A stretch of 64,000 bases of DNA from an uncultured Eubacterium sp. (GCA_900548465.1 URKY01000010.1:1-64000), one strand, 5' to 3'. Shown: positions 27,094 to 38,066, counted from the first letter of the stretch. Notes: generated by a model not told the origin, from the letters alone. Numbers and translations are program-made.

Positions 27094-28515
27094 TTATTCA
27101 ACTGTGTGAACCTTAATCATATTAGTAGTTCCTGATTTTCCAAGAGGAACTCCCGATGTAATTACAACTATATCATCTGTTTCCACCAGACCTTTTTCCT
27201 TTGCCACTTCCACTGCATAATCAAACAGTTCAAGCACATGTTTCTTTTCTTTAATCAGCACTGGTGAAACTCCCCATGACATATTAAGCTGTCTTACAAC
27301 CTTCTCTTCAGTGCTTCCTGCTATAATCATGCAGTCAGGTCTGTACTTAGATATCATCTTGGCAGAGCGTCCTGACTTTGTAACAGTAAGAATTGATTTC
27401 GCATCTAAATCATATGCTGTCATACAGGTTGCATGACACACGGCCTCTGTAATGTCGCTTCTGTGATTATTATGGTTGTTAAAAAATCTTTGTTTATAAT
27501 TAACATCCATCTCTGTTCTTTCAGCAATTCTTGCCATAGTAGCCACCGCTTCTACCGGGAATTTTCCTGCTGCTGTTTCACCTGACAACATTATTGCACT
27601 TGTGCCATCATATATTGCATTGGCAACATCAGCTGTCTCAGCCCTTGTAGGTCTTGGATTGTTAATCATTGATTCAAGCATCTGAGTGGCAATGATTACC
27701 TGTTTTCCTGCTTCATATACCTTCTTAATAATCATTTTCTGAATAATCGGCACTTCTTCCTCTGGAAGTTCCACTCCCATATCACCTCTGGCAACCATTA
27801 CGGCATCAGCTTCTTCAATAATACCATCAACATTAATAATGCCTTCACTGTTTTCAATTTTTGCTATAATATTTATATTTTTTCCACCATTGTCATCCAA
27901 AAATTTACGTAATTCCTTTACGTCATCAGCAGTTCTTGTAAATGATGCTGCTATATAATCAACATCTTCCTTTATTCCAAATAAAATATCTGACTTGTCC
28001 TGCTCACTCATATAAGGCATACTGATATGAACATCCGGGACATTGACTCCCTTGTGATTAGAAATAACACCTTCATTCTTTACATTACATACGATGTCAG
28101 TTCCTTCTATCTTAACTACTTCCATTTCGATAAGTCCGTCATCAATCATAATGACAACTCCCGGTTTTACATCCTTATATAAGTCTGCAAAAGTTATTCC
28201 TGCCTTTTCATTGTTTCCTATAACTTCTTTATCAGCAACTAATGTAAAGGTCTGTCCTGCTTTAACACATACCTTATCCCCTTCAAAATTACCTGTCCTT
28301 ATTTCAGGTCCTTTTGTGTCCAGCAAAATAGCTACAGGCTTGTCACATTTCTTTCGGATTCTTTTTACCTTATTCATTCTTTCTTTATGTTCTTCATGCG
28401 AACCGTGGGAAAAGTTACATCTTGCAACATTCATTCCCTCTTTAATCAACTGTTCAAGCACCTTTTCATCATCTGTAGATGGCCCTAATGTACATACAAT
28501 TTTAGTTTTTCTCAT
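27094..28515 (-). CDS. pyk: Pyruvate kinase
   Basis: 473 residues from the ATG at 28515 with AAGGAG upstream; the in-frame ATG at 28533 has none. It converts phosphoenolpyruvate and ADP to pyruvate and ATP. The N-terminal KTKIVCTLGPS motif, the IIAKIENSEGI catalytic block, MVARGDMGVELP and the ATQMLESMI stretch are all conserved. The protein ends after the standard C-terminal domain (DDIVVITSGVPLG), without the extra PEP-synthase-like domain seen in some Firmicutes. Single-gene unit with its own terminator. Confidence 0.96.
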   Translation of the reverse strand: MRKTKIVCTLGPSTDDEKVLEQLIKEGMNVARCNFSHGSHEEHKERMNKVKRIRKKCDKPVAILLDTKGPEIRTGNFEGDKVCVKAGQTFTLVADKEVIGNNEKAGITFADLYKDVKPGVVIMIDDGLIEMEVVKIEGTDIVCNVKNEGVISNHKGVNVPDVHISMPYMSEQDKSDILFGIKEDVDYIAASFTRTADDVKELRKFLDDNGGKNINIIAKIENSEGIINVDGIIEEADAVMVARGDMGVELPEEEVPIIQKMIIKKVYEAGKQVIIATQMLESMINNPRPTRAETADVANAIYDGTSAIMLSGETAAGKFPVEAVATMARIAERTEMDVNYKQRFFNNHNNHRSDITEAVCHATCMTAYDLDAKSILTVTKSGRSAKMISKYRPDCMIIAGSTEEKVVRQLNMSWGVSPVLIKEKKHVLELFDYAVEVAKEKGLVETDDIVVITSGVPLGKSGTTNMIKVHTVE

Positions 28516-28629
28516 ATCTGTCTCCTTATTCATCTAACATATTTTTTCCATATTAACTATAACATTATTTTCCTCTAATACAAGTTAAAATCTATTTTCC
28601 TATTATTTTACGTATAATTAATGAAATTA

Positions 28630-29472
28630 TTATAAAAAGTACAGAAGAACTAATGCTCCAAGTATAATTCTGTACCAGCCGAAAACCTGGAAGTCGTGTT
28701 TTTTGATATAACTCATAAGGAATTTTATCACAAGGATCGAAACAATAAATGCCACAACCATTCCTAGTATAAGGATTGACGCCTCCGCTGCTGACATTGC
28801 AAATCCCAGTTTTACCATTTTCAATGCACTCATTCCAAACATAACAGGAACAGCAAGGAAAAATGTAAATTCTGCTGCTGCAACTCTTGACACGCCTATC
28901 AGAAGTGCCCCTATAATTGTAGCACCTGAACGTGATGTTCCAGGAATTATTGATAATACCTGAAACAACCCTATAAGAAGAGCTGTCTTATATGTAATAT
29001 CATTTAAAGTAAGCACCTTCGGTGTTCTTGTCTTGTTCCATCTTTCAATTATAATAAAGGCGATACCATATACTATAAGAGTTACTGCTATAACAAACGG
29101 TGTGTGAAGATGCGCTTCAATAAAATCGTCAAAAGCAATTGTAACTACCGCTCCCGGAATACATGCCACAACAACTTTAAACCACATAGACCATACATCT
29201 TTTCTCAAAATGCTGCCTACCTTATTAATACCGTCATCTGTGCTTTTCTTTTTAAACGGCCACATTTTATTCCAGAACAATACAACTACAGCCAGTATTG
29301 CTCCAAGTTGAATTACAAAGAAAAACATTTCCTTAAACTGCGCTCGTGCATTTAATTGTATAAATTCATCGACTAATAACATATGACCTGTACTGCTGAT
29401 TGGAAGCCATTCGGTAATTCCTTCTACAATTCCTAAAAAAATAACTTTTATAATCTCTATAATAGCCTGCAT
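28630..29472 (-). CDS. uppP: Undecaprenyl-diphosphate phosphatase (UppP/BacA)
   Basis: 280 residues, multi-pass membrane protein that recycles the undecaprenyl carrier for cell-wall synthesis and gives bacitracin resistance. The signature glutamates and serine are in EGITEWLPISSTGHM, and PGTSRSGATI is the second conserved loop. Length matches the family. It lies alone on the minus strand between the RND pump and pyruvate kinase genes. Confidence 0.95.
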   Translation of the reverse strand: MQAIIEIIKVIFLGIVEGITEWLPISSTGHMLLVDEFIQLNARAQFKEMFFFVIQLGAILAVVVLFWNKMWPFKKKSTDDGINKVGSILRKDVWSMWFKVVVACIPGAVVTIAFDDFIEAHLHTPFVIAVTLIVYGIAFIIIERWNKTRTPKVLTLNDITYKTALLIGLFQVLSIIPGTSRSGATIIGALLIGVSRVAAAEFTFFLAVPVMFGMSALKMVKLGFAMSAAEASILILGMVVAFIVSILVIKFLMSYIKKHDFQVFGWYRIILGALVLLYFL

Positions 29473-29565
29473 AACTAATCCTTTCTCTCTGATTATTTTT
29501 CCTATGCCATTATATGTTATAAAAGTTATTTTTACTAGTTATTTTACATGTTTTTAACGTAATAT

Positions 29566-32500
29566 TTAATCTTTTTTTTGCATCTCTTCCAGTAATTCTG
29601 ACGTTTCATCCGGAATTTCGTCAAGATTATCGTCTCCAACATCAATTAACCTTGGCTGTTTTCTGTAGAATATATCATACAGAACAGGAACAATGAACAA
29701 TGTCATAAACGTCGCGTACAAAAGACCAAAGCTTACAACTATTGCCATACCTCTTTGCATTGCATTTCCTGCATCTGTAGAAAATACCATTACACTCATA
29801 GATAATATTGTAGTAAGAGCAGTCATTAATATCGGACGCATTCTTGTCTTTCCCGTTGCAATAAGGGCAACTCTCTTATCTACTCCCTGTATTCTTAACT
29901 TGTTAGCATAATCCACAAATACTATTCCATTATTTACAACAGTTCCCATTAATACCATGAAGCCCATTAAAGCCATTGCTGAAATTGACTGTCCAAATAT
30001 TATAAGACCAATCATTCCTCCGGTAAATGCCAATGGTACCGTAAACAGAATAATAAATGGTGATAAAAGGCTTTGGAACTGGGCTACCATTACGAGATAT
30101 ACAAGTACCAGTCCAAGTAAAAGGGCCAATACCATCTGTCTTATCATTTCCATTACCTGTTCAGATTCACCCTGAATTTCAATATTATAGCCTTTAGGTG
30201 CTTTATATGAGTCTATTTTTTTCTGTAATTTTCTTGACAATAATGTGGCATTATATCCATCCTTCACCGTGGCTGAAACAGACATATATCTTGACTGATT
30301 CTCTCTTGTTACGGTGTTAACGGCGTCCTTTTCCACTGCCTTTGCAAATTCGGACAACTTATATTCCTTTTTTGCCTCTATTCCATCTGCTTTTTTTGTT
30401 GTTGCAGTAATAGTTGTATTCATAAGATTTTCAAGACTTGGCTTGTTACGTTCATCAACAACGTTTACATCTAAATCTTTACTGTCCATAGCAATTGTTA
30501 TGGCAGTTTTGTCTGTCTTTATATCTGCTGCCAGTTGTTCATATATCTGTGCAACGGTCAGGCCCTTCTTTGCTGCTTTATTTTTGTCAATTTTCAGATG
30601 AAGCTGTTTGTTGTTTTTCTGAAGTCCATTGTCAATGTCTTCTGTTCCCTTAATGTCTTTTACCATTTTAGAAACATCTTTGCTGATTTTAATTAATTTA
30701 TCCTGATCATCACCATAAATATTTACCTTAATTCCCTGACTCATCATGGAAGACATATCCCCCATGGCAGATGATGAAACTTTAAGTTTCTTACATTTTA
30801 TATTTTTCGTATTATTTTCTATGTTCTTTATGATTTTTCTGAATTGTCCCGTACTTTTTATGTCATCATCAGTAATTATCTGGAAGGTAAACTGCGTATA
30901 ATTATCACTGCTACCTGCCATTCCTGCGGTGGCAGTTGCTGCCCCATCCATTGCTCCCACCTTATTAATTCCGTCAATTTTCATAATTTCTTTCATGACT
31001 TTATCGGCAGTTGCATAAGCAGTCTTTCTATCTGTATCATCTTTCATTTCCAGACTTACGGATATCTGATTACTTTCCATGTCATCCATCATTACAAGTC
31101 CCATTCTAAATACCTGGGCAACGCATAATGCCAACAACAGTACAGCTATAGCAATAGGAATAACTTTATGCTTTAAGCATTTTTCAAGTACTCCTGCATA
31201 TATATCTTTTAATTTTTCGAACCACTTATATGTACTGTTCTTCGTCTTCTTTAATACTGCCGAACTAATTGTTGGAACTACAGTAAGCGAAACTATTAAA
31301 GATGCCACAAGAGCATATGTCATTGTAAATGCAAATGGAATTAACATTTCCCTGACCGTTCCTTTGACATAAATCATCGGTAGGAACACACAGATTGTAG
31401 TAATAGTTGATGAAACTATTGGGGCTGCCACCTGTCTTGTTCCCTGAACTGCTGCTCTTGATGCAGATATTCCCATACTTCTTAGTCGGTATACATTCTC
31501 CATTACCACTATTGAGTTATCCACAAGCATACCTATTCCAAGGCACAGCCCTGCCAGTGACATTACATTTAATGTTATTCCCGTAAAGTACATTATTATA
31601 ATTGCAAATAACACACTGAATGGAATACTGAATGCCACTATAAGAGTAGGCTTTACATCCTTAAGGAACAGTGCCAATACAAGAATTGCCAATACTGCGC
31701 CTAACAATATACTCTGTAATACTGCCTTTACAATGATATCAATATACTGACTCTGATCCATTAACGATGTAATGGAAAGGCCTGTGTATTTCTTTTCTAA
31801 ATCTCCAAAGGCTTTAGTCAGATTTTTTGAAACAGAACTTGTATTGGCTGTACTTGATTTATATATTGCAAGTAATACCGCAGGTTTTCCGTCTATTTTC
31901 GAATAGCTGTCTCCTGAATTGTCAACGACAGTTATATCTGCGACATCTGACAGTTTTATTTCTCCAATGCCACTGACTTTAGTTAATACCATGGATTTAA
32001 TCTGATTGATATTTTTGTAATTATCACCTACATCAACAAGCCACTGATTGTCTTTTTTGTCGTCAATATATCCGGCAGGCATTGAGAAATTTTGTGCATA
32101 AATTAGTTTTGACAATGTATCTATGCTAAGTAATGCATCAATATTTGAATTTTCTATTGCCGCTTTTCTTGAATTTTTAAGTTTCTCCTTTGCATCCTTT
32201 AAATCTTTCTTTGCAGTACTCATCTGCGACTTGGCTGATGATATCTGAGCCTTGCCTGCCCCAAATCCTGATGCGGCAGAATAGCCCCCTGCAATGGCTT
32301 TCGACTGTGCCTTATCCATACCCTTCATTTTCTTTGTAAGTTCATCTACAATAGACTGATTTACAAGAATCTTTGTTTTCAGATTGGCAAGTTCGGTATT
32401 TATCTGGGGAAGTCTCACCTCAACTGCATTATAAAGCTGCTGTAGTTTTTCATATGTAATGTCCTTTACCTGATCGCCCTTTCCGGCTTTTTTTACCATT

Positions 32501-33501
32501 TCGATGAACTTTTCAAATTCCTCTTTATTCTCCACGGCTTCCTTTACATTAGCTGGAACCTTGATGTCCTGCAGTTTTAATAATGATCCATACTGCTCAT
32601 TTATTTTGCTTAATGCTTCATTAATTTTTTTGTAGTTTTCTTCTAATTTTGCATCTGTGTATGCCTTCTTTTCTGCCTCCAGAGCGCTTTGACTTGCCTT
32701 AAGACTATTAAGAGTTGCCTCATATGCAGCCTTCGTAGCCTGGGCATTTGACAGTTTTACCTGGGTCCCAGCTACCTGTTTATTAGTTTTATTCTGAGTT
32801 TTGTCCAGCTTTTTCTGTTGCTTTGAAAGGGTACTTTCCCCCTTACTTATTTTTGATCCGGCACTGTCAATTTTTGACTGTGCTTTTGACAATTTATCAT
32901 TTGTCTTACTTAAGATTTTATCATTTATTCTGTCTATTTTGTCCTGATTTAATTTTACTTCAAGAGAGTCAGTGGTAAGACCCATAGATGTAATACTTGC
33001 CACGCCATCCTGTCTCTCCAGATATGGCTGCAATGTTTTCTTTGAGAAATCAGACAATTCCTTTATGTCTTTTCCCTCATAATTTACGCCTGTATACATG
33101 GTTGCCATCATATCCATGCTGACTTCCATTATATTAGGATTTCCACATTCGTCTGGGATTTCAGCATTGTCTACTACTTTAGATACTCTTACCAATGCAG
33201 AATCCATATTGGTGCCATCGGCAAACTCCAACATTACCATACTGTAGTTGTCAGCAGATCTGCTTACGATTTTTTCTACTCCGCTAACTGTACCCAATGC
33301 ACTTTCCAGAGGCTTTGTAACGTCACTTTCTACTTTCTGTGGCGAAGCTCCCGGTTCTGTAGTAATAACCATCATGTATGGTATATTCATGTCAGGCATA
33401 AGATCCGTATTCATGTTTCTAAGACTTACTACACCTATTAATAAAATTATTATTACCGAAACCACCACAAAAAATGGTTTCTTTACAAAAAATTTTGTCA
33501 T
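29566..33501 (-). CDS. RND-family efflux permease with a coiled-coil insertion
   Basis: 1311 residues, larger than AcrB-type pumps (~1040). The standard RND order is seen: TM1 (about 7-27), a periplasmic-type loop, membrane block near ILVALFLKDV to TLTVVPTISS, second loop, and the last membrane block ending near MTLFIVPVLYDIFYRK. A Lys/Ala/Gln-rich coiled-coil stretch (about 190-455) is inserted in the first extracellular loop. No membrane-fusion or outer-membrane partner is next to it. In Firmicutes such proteins work without an outer membrane; substrate unknown. Confidence 0.85.
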   Translation of the reverse strand: MTKFFVKKPFFVVVSVIIILLIGVVSLRNMNTDLMPDMNIPYMMVITTEPGASPQKVESDVTKPLESALGTVSGVEKIVSRSADNYSMVMLEFADGTNMDSALVRVSKVVDNAEIPDECGNPNIMEVSMDMMATMYTGVNYEGKDIKELSDFSKKTLQPYLERQDGVASITSMGLTTDSLEVKLNQDKIDRINDKILSKTNDKLSKAQSKIDSAGSKISKGESTLSKQQKKLDKTQNKTNKQVAGTQVKLSNAQATKAAYEATLNSLKASQSALEAEKKAYTDAKLEENYKKINEALSKINEQYGSLLKLQDIKVPANVKEAVENKEEFEKFIEMVKKAGKGDQVKDITYEKLQQLYNAVEVRLPQINTELANLKTKILVNQSIVDELTKKMKGMDKAQSKAIAGGYSAASGFGAGKAQISSAKSQMSTAKKDLKDAKEKLKNSRKAAIENSNIDALLSIDTLSKLIYAQNFSMPAGYIDDKKDNQWLVDVGDNYKNINQIKSMVLTKVSGIGEIKLSDVADITVVDNSGDSYSKIDGKPAVLLAIYKSSTANTSSVSKNLTKAFGDLEKKYTGLSITSLMDQSQYIDIIVKAVLQSILLGAVLAILVLALFLKDVKPTLIVAFSIPFSVLFAIIIMYFTGITLNVMSLAGLCLGIGMLVDNSIVVMENVYRLRSMGISASRAAVQGTRQVAAPIVSSTITTICVFLPMIYVKGTVREMLIPFAFTMTYALVASLIVSLTVVPTISSAVLKKTKNSTYKWFEKLKDIYAGVLEKCLKHKVIPIAIAVLLLALCVAQVFRMGLVMMDDMESNQISVSLEMKDDTDRKTAYATADKVMKEIMKIDGINKVGAMDGAATATAGMAGSSDNYTQFTFQIITDDDIKSTGQFRKIIKNIENNTKNIKCKKLKVSSSAMGDMSSMMSQGIKVNIYGDDQDKLIKISKDVSKMVKDIKGTEDIDNGLQKNNKQLHLKIDKNKAAKKGLTVAQIYEQLAADIKTDKTAITIAMDSKDLDVNVVDERNKPSLENLMNTTITATTKKADGIEAKKEYKLSEFAKAVEKDAVNTVTRENQSRYMSVSATVKDGYNATLLSRKLQKKIDSYKAPKGYNIEIQGESEQVMEMIRQMVLALLLGLVLVYLVMVAQFQSLLSPFIILFTVPLAFTGGMIGLIIFGQSISAMALMGFMVLMGTVVNNGIVFVDYANKLRIQGVDKRVALIATGKTRMRPILMTALTTILSMSVMVFSTDAGNAMQRGMAIVVSFGLLYATFMTLFIVPVLYDIFYRKQPRLIDVGDDNLDEIPDETSELLEEMQKKD

Positions 33502-33550
33502 TATTCTGTCCTTTCAATATGTATAAATGTTTTTCAGTATCAATAAAAAT

Positions 33551-33582
33551 CCCCTGTCATAGGTTATTGTATATGACAGGGG
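33551..33582 (-). terminator. Terminator after the PTS gene
   Basis: CCCCTGTCATA and TATGACAGGGG form an 11-base perfect stem, followed by ATTTTTATTG on the minus strand, 17 bases past the PTS stop codon. Confidence 0.85.
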
Positions 33583-33598
33583 TAAACAAATCAATATT

Positions 33599-35785
33599 TT
33601 ATTCAAACATGTCAATGGCAAATAATTCTTCACCTGCATGTATTATTCCCTCGCTAAGGAATCTTACTTTCATCTTATCACTTATTTCAGTGCAGATTAC
33701 CGGAGATTCCATTGTTGGAGTGTTTTTATTAAGGAATTCTAAATCCAGTTTCATTAGATTATCACCTTTTTTTACTCTGTCGCCTTCTTTTACATAAAGA
33801 ATAAAACCTTCACCTTTAAGTTTTACTGTATCTGTTCCTACGTGAATAATAAGATCAAGTCCATTATCTGTTTTTATTCCTATTGCATGCTTTGTGTCAA
33901 ATATAAAACTTATAATACCGTCTGCAGGAGCCATTACAATAGGTTCACTTGGGGTTACAATAGCACCATCCCCTATCATCCCACTTGCGAAGGCCTCGTC
34001 TTTTGCATTTTCCAGTTTTGTGGCTTTACCGGTCATTGGGCTTGCTATTATAAATGTTTCCTTTATTTTTTTCTCTTCTCCTGATATTTTTTTATTTTTA
34101 TCTTCTTCTTTTTCTTCATTTATTTCTTCTTTAGTTTCATCCTTTTGACTTTTGTTATTTTCTCTCTTTTCTTTACTTTCTACTATTTCAATTGCACTAT
34201 CACTGTTTAAATATTCTTCAAAATTAGATTTAATCACACTGACCTTAGGTCCGTATATAATCTGCACTCCATTTCCCTTATGCACCACACCTGATGCCCC
34301 TGTAAGTCTTAGTTTTGAATCATTTACAAGTTTCGCATCATTTATTGTTACCCTGAGTCTTGTGGCACAACAGTCAACGTCCGAAATATTAAGTTTTCCA
34401 CCTAAACCTATACATATCTCTTCTGATATTGAGTCTGATTTATCGTCTTTTTTTTCTTCTTTATTTTTATTTTCCACGTCACTTCTGTTATATAGTTTTA
34501 CTTCCTCATCATCAAATCTTCCCGGAGTTCTTAAATTTAATTTTTTAATAAGGAAACCAAATAAGAAGTAATATATAACAAAATAAAAAATTCCTACTAT
34601 TACAATCCATATCCAGTTTGTTTTTGCATTTCCCTGTAAAACTCCAAAGAGAAACATATCAATCAGTCCACCGGAAAAAGTCATACCTACACCTACATTA
34701 AAAAAGTGCATCAGTGCATAAGCTAGTCCTGCCAATACACAATGTATTCCATAAAGGAGCGGTGCTACAAATAAAAATGTAAATTCCAATGGCTCCGTTA
34801 TTCCGGTAATCATAGAGGTAAGCGCTGCCGACAATAACAGCCCCGATACCATTTTTCTTTTTCCCGGCTGTGCAGTCTTATACATTGCAAGAGCTGCTCC
34901 CGGAAGTCCGAATATCATCAGTGGAAATTTTCCTGACATAAACCTTGTGGCAGATACGGCAAATTCTGTTGCATTAGGGTCTGCTAATTGTGCAAAGAAA
35001 ATATTCTGTGCTCCTTCAATTAATTGTCCGCCAACTTCCATTGTTCCACCAACTGCCGTCTGCCAGAATGGAATATAAAAAACATGATGAAGACCAAATG
35101 GAATTAGAAGTCTTTCCATAAATCCATATAGCCATGTTCCCACATAACCGGAATTTAGAACAACATTTCCTACAGCATTAATTCCCGACTGCACCGGTGG
35201 CCATATAAAGAACATTATTATTCCCACGATTGTATAGACAAGGCCACTTATAATAGGTACGAATCTTGTTCCACCGAAAAAAGAAAGAACCTGCGGCAAC
35301 TCTATTTTGTAAAATCTGTTATGAAGAGCCGCCGTTCCAAGTCCAACTATAATGCCTCCGAACACTCCCATTTGAAGAGATGTAATTCCGCATACATCTC
35401 CTACTGCCCCCTTAAGCATTACGTCAGGTCCGCCATTTATGTTAATCAAAGCACTTATTGAAGCATGCATAATGAAAAATGCAATTACTGAAGATAATGC
35501 TGCCACCTCTTTTTCCTTCTTTGCCATTCCTATGGCAACGCCTATTGCAAAGAGTATTGGCAGATTTGAGAAAACAATATTTCCCGCATCATTCATTACC
35601 TGAAAAATTGCATGAAATACAGTTCCATGCCCCATAATATTCTGCAATCCATAAGTTTTAAGTGTTGTTTCATTGGTAAATGAACCGCCAATTCCAAGTA
35701 GCAGACCTGCTACAGGCAAAATGGCAATTGGCAACATAAAACTTCTGCCTATTCTTTGCAGAACACCAAATATTTTATCTTTCAT
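33599..35785 (-). CDS. PTS glucose/N-acetylglucosamine-type IICBA transporter
   Basis: 728 residues from the ATG at 35785, ten bases after AGGAG; the in-frame ATG at 35794 would be too close. Three PTS parts are fused. IIC membrane domain comes first (MKDKIFGVLQRIGRSFMLPI, about 1-390), then a charged linker and IIB (phospho-Cys in DVDCCATRLRV), then a second Lys/Glu-rich linker and IIA at the C-terminus (phospho-His in LIIHVGTDTVKL). It imports and phosphorylates a hexose, probably glucose or GlcNAc; the sequence does not separate these. Confidence 0.92.
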   Translation of the reverse strand: MKDKIFGVLQRIGRSFMLPIAILPVAGLLLGIGGSFTNETTLKTYGLQNIMGHGTVFHAIFQVMNDAGNIVFSNLPILFAIGVAIGMAKKEKEVAALSSVIAFFIMHASISALININGGPDVMLKGAVGDVCGITSLQMGVFGGIIVGLGTAALHNRFYKIELPQVLSFFGGTRFVPIISGLVYTIVGIIMFFIWPPVQSGINAVGNVVLNSGYVGTWLYGFMERLLIPFGLHHVFYIPFWQTAVGGTMEVGGQLIEGAQNIFFAQLADPNATEFAVSATRFMSGKFPLMIFGLPGAALAMYKTAQPGKRKMVSGLLLSAALTSMITGITEPLEFTFLFVAPLLYGIHCVLAGLAYALMHFFNVGVGMTFSGGLIDMFLFGVLQGNAKTNWIWIVIVGIFYFVIYYFLFGFLIKKLNLRTPGRFDDEEVKLYNRSDVENKNKEEKKDDKSDSISEEICIGLGGKLNISDVDCCATRLRVTINDAKLVNDSKLRLTGASGVVHKGNGVQIIYGPKVSVIKSNFEEYLNSDSAIEIVESKEKRENNKSQKDETKEEINEEKEEDKNKKISGEEKKIKETFIIASPMTGKATKLENAKDEAFASGMIGDGAIVTPSEPIVMAPADGIISFIFDTKHAIGIKTDNGLDLIIHVGTDTVKLKGEGFILYVKEGDRVKKGDNLMKLDLEFLNKNTPTMESPVICTEISDKMKVRFLSEGIIHAGEELFAIDMFE

Positions 35786-35944
35786 ATGAATCATTCTCCT
35801 TAATCAAACTTAATAATAGTTTGAGCCAAAAAGTGTGATTCATACCAAATCTGACCGATTTACACAAAAAAAAGCAAAATGGCAACTTTTTTTATAAGAT
35901 TTTGTTTACCTTTTTGCTTTTTGTTATATAATAGTCGGATTGTT

Positions 35945-37066
35945 TTATTTCCAAACTTCTTCTGCTATTTCTTTTACAAGCTTTAATTTTGCCCACTGTT
36001 CCTCTTCTGTAAGCTTGTTTCCAATTTCACATGAAGCAAATCCACACTGTGGACTTAAGTATAATCTGTCAAGCGGTACATACTTAGCCGCTTCATGTAT
36101 TCTCTCAATTACAACATTTTTATCTTCAAGCTCAGGACTCTTTGTTGTTATAAGACCTAAAACAACTTTTTTATCCGGTGAAACTTTTGCAAGTGGCTCA
36201 AATCCACCTGATCTTTCATCATCATACTCAAGATAAAGAGCATCCACATTTTCTTTTGCAAAAACATAATCTGCTACACTGTCATATGGTCCGCTTGTAA
36301 AGAATGTTGAATGATAATTTCCTCTGCAGATATGTGAATTAACTACCATATCTTCCGGTTTTCCTTCCAATGCAAGGTTATTAACCTCTAAAAGATGAGT
36401 CTTCACTTCTTCAATATCCTGTCCAAGAGATTCATATCTCTGTTTTGCAGCGTCACCTACTACAGCGCCCCATGTACAGTCATCTAACTGTAAGTTACGA
36501 CATCCTGCTTCATAAAACTGTTTTATAACCTCTCTGTAAGCCGCTGCAATATCCTGAATTAATTCTTCATCTGTATCGTAAAATTTCTTTGTTGTCTCAT
36601 AATTTTGTGGAACAATCATCTGCTGATACATCTGTGCCGGTGCCGGAATTGTATATTTAGCCACTGTATTTTCATCTTCAAACTGCTTCAAAAATTCAAA
36701 GTATTCTACAAAAGGATGCTTCGTTTTTTTTGCTTTAACCTTTCCTGTTAAATATGTATCCTCTAATGTTGCCAACTCTGCATCAAACTGAACTCCGTTT
36801 CCTGTCTGCTCATGGGCTACGCCTTCAAATCCCCACATAAAATCAAGATGCCAAAATGCCCTTCTGAACTCTCCGTCTGTAATTACATGATATCCTAATT
36901 TTTTCTGTTTAAGAACCACATCCTTTACAGCCTCATCTGTTATTGTGTCTAATTCTTCTTTTGAAATCTTTCCTTCTTTATACAGCTCTTTCGCCTTTTT
37001 TAATTTTTCAGGTCTTAGAAAACTTCCTACAAAATCATATCTAAATGGTGTCTTTAATAAACTCAT
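35945..37066 (-). CDS. MetE C-terminal-like, cobalamin-independent methionine synthase family methyltransferase (YxjG/YxjH-like)
   Basis: 373 residues, corresponding to the catalytic half of MetE. It would move a methyl group to homocysteine or a related thiol, with zinc. Conserved blocks: YDFVGSFLRPEKL, QLDDCTWGAVVG, VNSHICRGNY and SPQCGFASCEIG, which contain the likely His/Cys zinc ligands. It is too short for full MetE, so the methyl donor may be methylcobalamin or methyltetrahydrofolate-like compounds. A LysR regulator gene follows upstream on the same strand. It is one of several sulfur amino acid genes in the window. Confidence 0.85.
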   Translation of the reverse strand: MSLLKTPFRYDFVGSFLRPEKLKKAKELYKEGKISKEELDTITDEAVKDVVLKQKKLGYHVITDGEFRRAFWHLDFMWGFEGVAHEQTGNGVQFDAELATLEDTYLTGKVKAKKTKHPFVEYFEFLKQFEDENTVAKYTIPAPAQMYQQMIVPQNYETTKKFYDTDEELIQDIAAAYREVIKQFYEAGCRNLQLDDCTWGAVVGDAAKQRYESLGQDIEEVKTHLLEVNNLALEGKPEDMVVNSHICRGNYHSTFFTSGPYDSVADYVFAKENVDALYLEYDDERSGGFEPLAKVSPDKKVVLGLITTKSPELEDKNVVIERIHEAAKYVPLDRLYLSPQCGFASCEIGNKLTEEEQWAKLKLVKEIAEEVWK

Positions 37067-37160
37067 CTTTTACTTCCTCCTATGCGATATCTCTATGCAC
37101 CAATAGTATATCCATAAGAATAATTTGTAAAATATGATTTTTTTGTCGTTCTCCATAGTT

Positions 37161-38066
37161 TTATTCTATGAACAAATGACTTTTTAATGCATTTAGATAA
37201 AATTCAGCATACTTGCTTAATAATGTGTTTTTTCTTCTGAGAACACCAATCTGCATTTCTCCATCTACCTTAAGTGGTTTTGAAATGATACTTTCTCCGT
37301 TTAATTTTGAATCTATAATTCCTGAACTTACCGTAAAGCCATTCAATCCTATAACTAAGTTAAACAGGGTTGCCCTATCCCTTACCTGAATATTTTTCGG
37401 CATATCCAGCATACTTAAAAATTCTTCTGAGAAATAGAAGGAATTTTTATCTCCCTGTTCAAAAACAAGATACGGATAAGGTTTTAGTTCCTCCAGTGAA
37501 ATACTGTCCTTAGATGCTAATGGATGATCTTTATAAACGAAAACATGAGGTTGTGCAATATATATTTCTTCAAAAAGAAGATTATTTTTGCGAATCATTT
37601 TTGACAAAACTTCCCTGTTATGATTACCCAGATACATAACACCTAATTCACTCTTTCTATTTGCTACATCTTCAATAATTTCACCTGTCTGGGTTTCTCT
37701 CAAAATAAAACTGTATTGGTTTGCATCATATTTTTTTACCAAATCAACAAATGCATTTACAGCAAAAGAATAGTGCTGACAGGACACAGAAAACTTTGGT
37801 TTTCTTTCTTTGCCATCACCAAAATGTTCCTTCATAATATCAGCCTGCTCTAAGAGATTTCTTGCATAGGATAAAAGCTGCTGTCCTTCGTTTGTAATTG
37901 TTACTCCCTTGTTTGATCTTACAAAAGCCTTAACCTGCATTTCCTTTTCCAAATTATGAATTGCAGTACTTAAGCTTGGCTGTGATATATACAGTTTTTC
38001 CGCAGCCTCAGTAATGTTCCCGCATTCTGCAACCATAACAAAATATTCTAACTGTTGTAATGTCAT
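37161..38066 (-). CDS. LysR-family transcriptional regulator
   Basis: 301 residues. The N-terminal winged helix-turn-helix (MTLQQLEYFVMVAECGNITE, first 60) and a LysR substrate-binding domain behind it are typical. The inducer is unknown. It is divergent from the ThrE-like exporter gene (~145 bases apart) and lies upstream of the MetE-like gene on its own strand, so either or both could be targets. Confidence 0.9.
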   Translation of the reverse strand: MTLQQLEYFVMVAECGNITEAAEKLYISQPSLSTAIHNLEKEMQVKAFVRSNKGVTITNEGQQLLSYARNLLEQADIMKEHFGDGKERKPKFSVSCQHYSFAVNAFVDLVKKYDANQYSFILRETQTGEIIEDVANRKSELGVMYLGNHNREVLSKMIRKNNLLFEEIYIAQPHVFVYKDHPLASKDSISLEELKPYPYLVFEQGDKNSFYFSEEFLSMLDMPKNIQVRDRATLFNLVIGLNGFTVSSGIIDSKLNGESIISKPLKVDGEMQIGVLRRKNTLLSKYAEFYLNALKSHLFIE

